Origin: Paenibacillus_G sp049942825
GTDB lineage: Bacteria > Bacillota > Bacilli > Paenibacillales > NBRC-103111
DNA length: 64,000 nucleotides
Assembly: GCF_049942825.1 (NCBI RefSeq)
Contig: NZ_CP187970.1
Coordinates: forward strand, 3,100,001-3,164,000
Direction of reading: 5' to 3'
Below the pieces are notes generated by a model that was given only the letters and a program-made list of their open reading frames with translations, made no database searches and was not told the origin of the DNA. Made by a program: the position numbers and the translations under genes. This document shows, one piece after another, positions 57,756-64,000 of this stretch (positions within the stretch are counted from its first letter, which is position 1; each line of letters starts with the position of its first letter).

Positions 57756-57875
57756 CCGGGCCCACCCGAGCCGGGCCCTGCCGGCAAGAGGGGGCGCCCA
57801 AAGTCTTCTCCGCCAGACACCCCCGCCCAGTTCCGGGCATATACTGCAGCAGTCAACCGCGAAGAGGTGAGCTGC

Positions 57876-58217
57876 ATGCAGTTCTACGGTATTGTCATTC
57901 ATCGTTCCGTCTGCCCTTCGATCAACGGCAGAGGCTATGATTTTTTCATCACGAAGCAGGGCGCGATCATTCCTTCCTCCGAACAAACCGATCCCCTCTA
58001 TATCCACATCTGCCTCGAAGGAGAGTTCTCCTCATCGGGGTCCGCTCTCTCAGCAGAGGAAAAAGAACAGCTGTTTCTGCTGAACAAACTGGTTCTCCGT
58101 CTCTCGGAGCTCTACCATTTCCAGCCTGACGACATCTTTCCCCACACGATATCCTGCCCCGGGGCTATTTTTCCATGGTCTCAACTTGTGATTTCACCCG
58201 AGGATCGTTATCATTAG
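57876..58217 (+). CDS. Compact amidase_2/PGRP-like protein without signal peptide
   Basis: A 113-residue protein whose layout fits a minimal N-acetylmuramoyl-L-alanine amidase (amidase_2, T7 lysozyme-like) fold: GIVIHRS (His9), DFFITKQGAII, YIHICLEGEF, and HTISCPGAIFPW (His90, Cys94). These match likely zinc ligands, though the His-to-Cys spacing is shorter than usual. It has no signal peptide, so it would act in the cytosol, at lysis, or in the mother cell. GAAGAGGTGAGC precedes ATG 57876. It lies between spmB and rluB. Confidence 0.7.
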   Translation: MQFYGIVIHRSVCPSINGRGYDFFITKQGAIIPSSEQTDPLYIHICLEGEFSSSGSALSAEEKEQLFLLNKLVLRLSELYHFQPDDIFPHTISCPGAIFPWSQLVISPEDRYH

Positions 58218-58235
58218 CTTGAGGTGAAACCACGA

Positions 58236-59015
58236 ATGGAAAGATTGCAAAAAGTATTGGCCGAAGCCGGTGTGGCTTCCAGGCGCAAATGTGAAGAATT
58301 GATTACGGCAGGACGCGTACAGGTGAACGATGAGGTGGTCACGACGCTCGGCGTCAAAGTAAATCCGGCCCTGGACAAAATCAAGGTGGACGGCAAGTCC
58401 ATCCGCCGCCAGACGAAAGTGTACGTGCTGTTCAATAAACCGAAGGGCGTCATTACCAGCGCACAGGATCCGGAAGGCCGCAAAACGGTGACCGAATTCT
58501 TCAAGGACATTAAAGAGCGCATCTATCCGATCGGCCGTCTCGATTACGATACGGAAGGACTGCTGCTGCTCACCAATGACGGCGAGTTCGCCCATCTGCT
58601 CACCCATCCGAAGCATCACGTGCCGAGAACCTACCTGGCAACGGTCCGCGGCGTGCCTCACGGCACCCAGCTGGAGAAGCTGAGCCAAGGCATCAAGCTC
58701 GAAGACGGCATGACGGCTCCGGCTGAGGTGGAGTATCAGGATATCGACCAGGACAATAACGAAGCGGTGATCAAAATTACCATCTACGAGGGCCGCAACC
58801 GGCAGGTGAGACGGATGTTCGATGCGATCCACCATCCGGTGAACAAGCTGAAGCGCGTGCAGTTCGGGCCGATTCAGCTCACGGGCGTGCCCCGCGGACG
58901 CTACCGCTTCCTGACCCAGGACGAGATCGAGGAGCTCAAGGCGAGTGCGCTCGCGGCCGGTTCGCGTGAGGCGAAGAAGCCCCGGGAGTCACATAAAATT
59001 CAAAAAGGTGAATAA
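58236..59015 (+). CDS. rluB: 23S rRNA pseudouridine synthase RluB
   Basis: Makes a pseudouridine in 23S rRNA. The 259 residues have an S4 domain (ERLQKVLAEAGVASRRKCEELI) and a RsuA/RluB-type catalytic domain with the Asp in GRLDYDTEGLLLLTNDGEFAHLL and a GRNRQVRRMFDAI segment. The start ATG 58236 follows TTGAGGTG; GTG 58224 is an alternative. It is the positional equivalent of B. subtilis ypuL (rluB), before resA. Confidence 0.93.
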   Translation: MERLQKVLAEAGVASRRKCEELITAGRVQVNDEVVTTLGVKVNPALDKIKVDGKSIRRQTKVYVLFNKPKGVITSAQDPEGRKTVTEFFKDIKERIYPIGRLDYDTEGLLLLTNDGEFAHLLTHPKHHVPRTYLATVRGVPHGTQLEKLSQGIKLEDGMTAPAEVEYQDIDQDNNEAVIKITIYEGRNRQVRRMFDAIHHPVNKLKRVQFGPIQLTGVPRGRYRFLTQDEIEELKASALAAGSREAKKPRESHKIQKGE

Positions 59016-59080
59016 AAGGAAGTAACTCATTTCGTTATAATAGAACTGTTGCAGTATGAGCCGTTTGAAGGTGGGGGATC

Positions 59081-59605
59081 ATGGGAAAACATAGGCAGTG
59101 GGTCCAAATCAGCATCCTGGCTGTGATCCTGGCTATCGGCGGATTAACCCTCGCAAGCCACTTGTTCTCCAAGGAGGAGAAGCCGGTTTCAGGAAGCGCG
59201 GCGCCGGATTTCAAGCTGCTGGGTCTTGATGGAAAGACGCATAACCTCTCGGATTACGAAGGCAAGCCGGTCATCGTCAATTTCTGGGGCACATTCTGTG
59301 AACCGTGCCGCAATGAGATGCCCGCGCTCGAACGCCAGCATGCCAAGTGGGGCGACAAAGTCACGATCCTCGGTCTGAACCTGGACGAGCCGAAGGTCGC
59401 CGTCGAGAGCTTCGTGAAAGAGACGGGCGTGACCTTCCCGATTCTGTTCGACAAGGACGAGACGATGCGCAAACGCTACGGCGTGAAGGAGTATCCAACC
59501 ACGTTCTTCCTGAATGCGGACGGCACGGTTGCCACCATCAGGGTCGGCGAGATGGACGAGCCCTTCATCGAGAAGACGCTGAAGTCTTTATTACAACAAC
59601 AATAA
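59081..59605 (+). CDS. resA: Thiol-disulfide oxidoreductase ResA
   Basis: Reduces apocytochrome c Cys residues outside the membrane for haem attachment. The 174 residues have an N-terminal membrane anchor (about 8-27) and a thioredoxin-like domain with Cys73 and Cys76 in WGTFCEPCRNEMP. The cis-Pro segment is EYPTTFFL. GGTGGGGGATC precedes the ATG. A perfect TATAAT at 59036-59041 lies before the gene without an obvious -35. Confidence 0.95.
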   Translation: MGKHRQWVQISILAVILAIGGLTLASHLFSKEEKPVSGSAAPDFKLLGLDGKTHNLSDYEGKPVIVNFWGTFCEPCRNEMPALERQHAKWGDKVTILGLNLDEPKVAVESFVKETGVTFPILFDKDETMRKRYGVKEYPTTFFLNADGTVATIRVGEMDEPFIEKTLKSLLQQQ

Positions 59606-59722
59606 AGTGTGCGCGAACCCGCGCCTTTGCCGCCAGCCCGCCGCCCGGTTTCCCGCGACGGGGCTTCGGTGTTTGGGGAGCTCGGCAGCGGCAGCGCGGA
59701 ACAAGCGCGCATGGGAGGACAC

Positions 59723-61399
59723 ATGATTCACAACACAAAATGCGAATGCGGCCACCAGAATCATGTCGGCACCCTGCTCTGCGAATCGTGCGGCAAGCCG
59801 CTGCAGGAGGACGGGGGCAGCGAGCCGCTCGAGATGAAGTACGATGGTGTCGCCCGCAGGTCCCAGCGGGAGAATCCGGGCGTGCTGGACCGGGTATGGA
59901 ACTTTTTTTCCTCGGTCAAAGTAGCCATCTATCTCATCATCATCACGCTGCTGGCATCCGCACTCGGAACCATCTACCCGCAGGAGAGCACGTTCCTCAA
60001 CTTCGATCCTTCCTATTACAAGGACACCTATGGGACGACGGGGGAATGGTACTACCTGTTGGGCTTATCCCATACGTTCGAATCCTGGTGGTTCATCACG
60101 CTGCTCTTCATGATCGGCACCTCGCTCATCGTCTGCTCGCTGGACCGGGTGCTGCCGCTGTACAGGGCGCTGAACAAGCAGCAGATCCGCAAGCACCTGA
60201 GCTTCATCACCCGGCAGAAGGTTACCTTCTCAGCTGATGTGCCGCGTGCGGAAGCCTCCGCTGCGGACCCGGCCGAAGCTTGGACGAAACAGGCGGCCGA
60301 GGCGCTGCGCAGGAAGCATTACAAGGTACATACCGAGGGGACGGCCCTGCTTGCCGAGAAGAACCGGTTCAGCCGGTGGGGGCCTTATATCAATCATATT
60401 GGGTTAATCATCTTCCTCGGCGCCGTTCTCATGCGGAGCATTCCAGGCTGGCATATGGACCAGCATCTGGCCTTCCCCGAAGGGCAGACCGTGCGAATTC
60501 CCGAAACCGATTACTATCTCAAGAACGAGAAGTTCACACTGGAGTTCTATAAGCCGGAGGAGCTGTCGGACGAGTTCCGGGCAAAAGGGCAGGATGTGCC
60601 GAAGGTGTACGAAACGAAGGCGGTTCTATACCGCTGCACCCAGGACTGCGACGACCCGTCGAAGAAGCCTGTTCTGACGGAGGTGCACCGGCAGGATATC
60701 ATCGTGAACAAGCCGCTCGATTACAAGGGGCTGCTCGCCTACCAGTTCGACTTCAAGCCGGCGCCGATGCTGATCTCCGTGAAGCCGTCGCTTAAGAACA
60801 AGGCGACGGGCGAGAATTACGGCTCGTTCACGCTTCCGATGGCCGATCCCGCGGATCAATATCAAGCCGGGCCGTATACGCTGAAGCTTCAAGCTTATTT
60901 CCCAGAGTTCGGCCTGAGTGACAAAGGGGCGCCTCTGACGAAATCGAAGGAGCCGAAGATGCCGGCGTTCGTTTTCACGATAACCGGGCCGGGGCTGAAG
61001 CCGGAGGGAGAACCTTACATGTACTTCCCGCGCCAGGTGGATAAGGCGAACTTCCGGCAGGATGAGATCAACGGGGCGCTCGCGGACAAGCTGGAGCTCT
61101 CCGTGGGTTCGATGGAGGATGTCGAGATCTCCGAATACGTTTCTTACTTGAACATCCGGGTGGACCGCGCCATGCCGTTCATCTGGGTTGGGGCAGCGAT
61201 CTCCATGATCGGGCTGACGATGGGCTTCTACTGGCATCACCGGCGGATATGGATGCGGATCGACGGGGGACGCCTTGCTCTCGGAGCCCATACGAACAAG
61301 AACTGGTACGGGATCCGTAAAGAGGTGTCCGAAGTACTGCGCAAAACAGGGATCGAGGTTGATCCCAAGACGCTGGAGAGAAAGGTGATTCCTTCGTGA
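59723..61399 (+). CDS. resB: Cytochrome c biogenesis protein ResB
   Basis: Part of the System II haem handling and ligation complex with ResC. From ATG 59723 (after GGGAGGACAC) it has 558 residues: an N-terminal zinc ribbon (Cys7, Cys9, Cys20, Cys23), membrane segments near 60-80, 115-135, 210-230 and 485-505, and a large outside domain. An upstream in-frame GTG at 59609 would add unconserved sequence. The stop overlaps the resC GTG by 4 bp. Confidence 0.94.
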   Translation: MIHNTKCECGHQNHVGTLLCESCGKPLQEDGGSEPLEMKYDGVARRSQRENPGVLDRVWNFFSSVKVAIYLIIITLLASALGTIYPQESTFLNFDPSYYKDTYGTTGEWYYLLGLSHTFESWWFITLLFMIGTSLIVCSLDRVLPLYRALNKQQIRKHLSFITRQKVTFSADVPRAEASAADPAEAWTKQAAEALRRKHYKVHTEGTALLAEKNRFSRWGPYINHIGLIIFLGAVLMRSIPGWHMDQHLAFPEGQTVRIPETDYYLKNEKFTLEFYKPEELSDEFRAKGQDVPKVYETKAVLYRCTQDCDDPSKKPVLTEVHRQDIIVNKPLDYKGLLAYQFDFKPAPMLISVKPSLKNKATGENYGSFTLPMADPADQYQAGPYTLKLQAYFPEFGLSDKGAPLTKSKEPKMPAFVFTITGPGLKPEGEPYMYFPRQVDKANFRQDEINGALADKLELSVGSMEDVEISEYVSYLNIRVDRAMPFIWVGAAISMIGLTMGFYWHHRRIWMRIDGGRLALGAHTNKNWYGIRKEVSEVLRKTGIEVDPKTLERKVIPS

Positions 61400-62643
61400 G
61401 CAGCACGCTACTGCTGATTGCTTTTATTATTTATGGACTGGCCATGATGGCCTTCGTGATGGCCATTACCGGACGCAAATCCGTACAAGTGAAGGATCCG
61501 GATGCCTATACGAGCCGCTGGGGCCGCAACGGACTGGTCCTGACGATCATCGGCTTTCTGTGCCACCTCGGCTTCTTCTTCACCCGCTGGGCGGAAGCCG
61601 GTCACATTCCGACGAGCAACATGTACGAATTCATGACGTTCCTGGCCATGATGATCGTGCTGGCCTTTATCGTCGTCTATCTGATCTACCGAACGGCGGT
61701 GCTCGGCATCTTCGCACTGCCGCTCGCGGTCATTATCATCGCTTACGCTTCCGTGTTTCCGCGGGAGGTGCAGCCGCTTATTCCAGCGCTGCAGAGCTAC
61801 TGGCTCAAGATTCACGTGACCACGGCCGCTCTCGGTGAAGCCTTCTTCGCCGTAGGTTTTGCCGGCGGGTTGATGTACCTGCTGCAGGCGGTTGATTTCT
61901 CCTCGAAGGAGCCCAAGCAGCGGCGAGAGCAGCGCGGGGTGGAGTTCACGATCTTCACGCTGGTCATGATTACAGCCTTCGTCGCTTCGATCTTCAGCTT
62001 CAATGCGGCAGGCTACAGCGCCAAGTTCGAGACGGACGTCAAGGTCATCGGCACGGACAACACCGAGCAGGTGGTCCGGCAGGAAGTCAAGTACGTGCTG
62101 CCGCCGATCGTTAAGCCGTTCGAGAGCAAGACGACCGAGATGCAGCCGTTCCTCGGCATGACCTCGCCGCTCTTCGAAGCGCCAAGCTGGATGCATGGCG
62201 CCAATGCGGGACGCAAGCTGAACACGGTCGTCTGGTCGGTGCTCGGCGGTGCGGTACTCTACGGCATCCTGCGGCTCATTGCGCGCAAACCGCTGGGTGC
62301 GGCACTCCAGCCGCTGACGAAGGGCGTTGATCCGGACGACGTCGATGAGATCGCCTACCGGGCCATCGCCATCGGCTATCCGATCTTCACGCTCGGTGCG
62401 CTGATCTTCGCGATGATCTGGGCCCACGAGGCGTGGGGACGCTTCTGGGGCTGGGACCCCAAAGAAGTATGGGCGCTGATCGTCTGGCTGTTCTATGCGG
62501 CCTACCTGCACCTCAGGCTGTCGCGGGGCTGGCAGGGCAAGCCCTCGGCCTGGCTGTCGGTGGTCGGCTTCCTTGTGGTCATGTTTACGCTGGTTGGCGT
62601 AAACCTCGTAATCGCAGGTCTGCACTCGTACTCCGGTACGTAA
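61396..62643 (+). CDS. resC: Cytochrome c biogenesis protein ResC (CcsA/CcsB type)
   Basis: A 415-residue multi-spanning membrane protein that moves haem across the membrane and attaches it to apocytochrome. The WWD-type haem motif is AHEAWGRFWGWDPKEVWALIVWLFYAAYLH. Flanking His residues, including HLGFFFTRW and KIHVTTAALGEAFF, fit the family. It starts with GTG inside the resB stop (GTGA). Confidence 0.95.
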   Translation: MSSTLLLIAFIIYGLAMMAFVMAITGRKSVQVKDPDAYTSRWGRNGLVLTIIGFLCHLGFFFTRWAEAGHIPTSNMYEFMTFLAMMIVLAFIVVYLIYRTAVLGIFALPLAVIIIAYASVFPREVQPLIPALQSYWLKIHVTTAALGEAFFAVGFAGGLMYLLQAVDFSSKEPKQRREQRGVEFTIFTLVMITAFVASIFSFNAAGYSAKFETDVKVIGTDNTEQVVRQEVKYVLPPIVKPFESKTTEMQPFLGMTSPLFEAPSWMHGANAGRKLNTVVWSVLGGAVLYGILRLIARKPLGAALQPLTKGVDPDDVDEIAYRAIAIGYPIFTLGALIFAMIWAHEAWGRFWGWDPKEVWALIVWLFYAAYLHLRLSRGWQGKPSAWLSVVGFLVVMFTLVGVNLVIAGLHSYSGT

Positions 62644-62682
62644 GACGGACACGGACACATTCCAGGGAAATGAGGCTGAACA

Positions 62683-63399
62683 ATGTCGGAAGTAAAAATG
62701 AATATCCTGGTCGTTGACGATGAGGAACGGATCCGCAGGCTTCTGCGCATGTATCTGGAAAAGGAGAACTACCGCATTGACGAGGCGGAGGACGGAGAGA
62801 CGGCACTGACGAAGGCGCTAGAGACCGACTACGATCTCATTCTCCTCGACGTCATGCTGCCCGGTATTGACGGCAACGAGGTGTGCGCCCGGCTCCGCCA
62901 GGTGAAGTCCACCCCGGTCATCATGCTGACGGCACGCGGTGAAGAAACGAACCGCGTGCAGGGTTTCGAGTCCGGCGCGGACGACTACGTCGTGAAGCCG
63001 TTCTCCCCGCGTGAGGTCATCTATCGGGTCAAAGCGATCCTGCGCCGGTCCTCGGTGACGGCGTATCTGTCGAAGGAAGTGAATTCCTCGAACAACATTG
63101 TCTTCCCGAATCTCGTGATCGAGCATGACGCCCACCGGGTGACGGCCGGCGGCCAGGAAGTGGCGCTGACGCCGAAGGAATACGAGCTGCTTCATTATCT
63201 GGCCGTGTCGCCGGATAAGGTATTTTCCCGGGAGGAGCTGCTGAAGGACGTATGGAACTATGAGTTCTTCGGCGATCTGCGGACGGTGGATACCCACGTC
63301 AAGCGGCTGAGAGAGAAGCTCAACAAGGTATCGCCCGATGCCGCTTCCATGATCACGACGGTTTGGGGCGTCGGGTACAAACTCGAGGTGCCGAAATAA
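62683..63399 (+). CDS. resD: Response regulator ResD
   Basis: An OmpR/PhoB-type regulator of aerobic and anaerobic respiration genes. The 238 residues have a receiver domain with acidic residues at 12-13, phosphoacceptor Asp56 in LILLDVMLPGIDG and Lys in DDYVVKPFSPRE, and a C-terminal winged helix (ALTPKEYELLHYLAVSPDKVFSREELLKDVW). It follows resABC and is 1 bp from resE. Confidence 0.96.
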   Translation: MSEVKMNILVVDDEERIRRLLRMYLEKENYRIDEAEDGETALTKALETDYDLILLDVMLPGIDGNEVCARLRQVKSTPVIMLTARGEETNRVQGFESGADDYVVKPFSPREVIYRVKAILRRSSVTAYLSKEVNSSNNIVFPNLVIEHDAHRVTAGGQEVALTPKEYELLHYLAVSPDKVFSREELLKDVWNYEFFGDLRTVDTHVKRLREKLNKVSPDAASMITTVWGVGYKLEVPK

Positions 63400-63400
63400 C

Positions 63401-64000
63401 GTGTTCATCCTCAGAACGATTGTCGGGAAGCTTTGGATTACGATTATCGGTTTGGTTGTGGTGGTTCTGCTGACGCTCAGCGTATTCCTCTTCCGTTATA
63501 TCGAGACTTCGTTCCCAAAGTCCTCGGACCAGGTGGAGACGCTGAACCGGCTAGCGCAGAAAGTGGCCAGCGAAATTTCGCTGCACAAGGAAGAGCGGCG
63601 CTATCTGCAGGTCGTCAACGAGCTGCTGAGCGCGCAGGGGGCCAATGTGGTTCTCTCGGCCCCCGACTTCAGCCGGCTGGAGGCCCCGGTCGGCGAGTCG
63701 GACAACCGGATCTACGAGCCGCGGGACTTCTTCCTCGAGGAGGATCTGAAGAAGGTATTCGCCGGAGAGACGATCAATAACCAGCTCTCCAGCGGGATCG
63801 GACCGAAGCCGCCCCTTACGATGCAGTATACGGCGGTAGCGGTGCCCTTCATGGACACGAGCGGGTCGAAGGTCGGCGGCGCGCTGATCCTGTATCAGCT
63901 CACCCAGTCTTCGGAAGAGACGCAGGACTATGTCAAGCGGCTGTTCGTGGTCGTCGGCGTCTGCGGCTTCCTGATGACGACCTTCTTCGCTTTCTTCCTG
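63401..64000 (+). CDS. resE: Sensor histidine kinase ResE (3' truncated)
   Basis: The sensor partner of ResD. The first 200 codons are visible from GTG 63401, with GAGGTG shortly before. An N-terminal membrane helix (about 8-32, LWITIIGLVVVVLLTLSVFLF) is followed by an outside sensor domain (33-180) that includes QYTAVAVPFMDTSGSKVGGALILYQ, and the second membrane helix begins near residue 185. The HAMP and kinase domains lie beyond the right edge of the window. Confidence 0.93.
   Translation, partial: MFILRTIVGKLWITIIGLVVVVLLTLSVFLFRYIETSFPKSSDQVETLNRLAQKVASEISLHKEERRYLQVVNELLSAQGANVVLSAPDFSRLEAPVGESDNRIYEPRDFFLEEDLKKVFAGETINNQLSSGIGPKPPLTMQYTAVAVPFMDTSGSKVGGALILYQLTQSSEETQDYVKRLFVVVGVCGFLMTTFFAFFL

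Overview
The window is about 64 kb of chromosomal DNA from an endospore-forming Firmicute, most likely a high-G+C member of the Paenibacillaceae (Paenibacillus-like). The gene order is largely collinear with the Bacillus subtilis spo0A to resE region: accB-accC-yqhY-nusB-folD-xseA-xseB-ispA-dxs-tlyA-argR-recN-spoIVB-spo0A, then bkd, mciZ-nudF-endoQ-spoIIM-fur, xerD-pnp-dacF-spoIIAA-spoIIAB-sigF-spoVA-lysA-ppiB-rib-scpAB, and finally dacB-spmAB-rluB-resABCDE. The sequence is GC-rich, so long antisense open frames are common and were discarded. I saw no rRNA, tRNA, CRISPR array, prophage or insertion sequence.

Region 1 (1-16.2 kb) holds fatty-acid precursor genes (accB is cut at the left edge), an Asp23/AmaP/DUF2273 envelope cluster, nusB, folate, exonuclease VII and isoprenoid genes, and then the recN-spoIVB-spo0A sporulation block. 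spo0A has a recognisable SigH promoter and two perfect 0A boxes. Region 2 (16.2-28.4 kb) holds three small unknown minus-strand genes, a branched-chain 2-oxoacid dehydrogenase cluster (lpd, E1 alpha, E1 beta, E2), the tiny gene prli42, a PepT-like peptidase, mciZ diverging from nudF, an EndoQ-family nuclease, spoIIM with a SigE-like promoter, and fur.

Region 3 (28.5-42.1 kb) holds ald, yqzK and xerD, then two tandem purine nucleoside phosphorylase genes where B. subtilis has drm-pupG. Small genes follow: a 25-residue ORF, a YvyF-like zinc-ribbon protein, a stand-alone CuA-like cupredoxin and a spore lipoprotein. Then come dacF, the spoIIA operon behind a SigH promoter with a 20-bp-period repeat, and a reduced spoVAA-spoVAB-spoVAF set with a SigG-like promoter. 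Region 4 (42.3-64 kb) holds lysA, ppiB, an FMN riboswitch with the rib operon, scpAB and ytfIJ. A cyclic di-GMP riboswitch precedes an MHYT-PAS-GGDEF-EAL gene, followed by an HMCES/YedK protein, dacB-spmAB, a compact amidase-like protein, rluB and resABCD; resE runs off the right edge.

Functionally the window joins housekeeping metabolism with the core of sporulation control. Spo0A and SigH would switch on spo0A and spoIIA, SigF follows in the forespore, and SigE- and SigG-type promoters lie before spoIIM, dacB, spoVAA and two small genes. The least ordinary items are the second nucleoside phosphorylase with changed base-contact residues, the repeat array before spoIIA, the enlarged SpoVAF, the long MciZ, the CuA-like miniprotein, and the riboswitch-controlled c-di-GMP enzyme.
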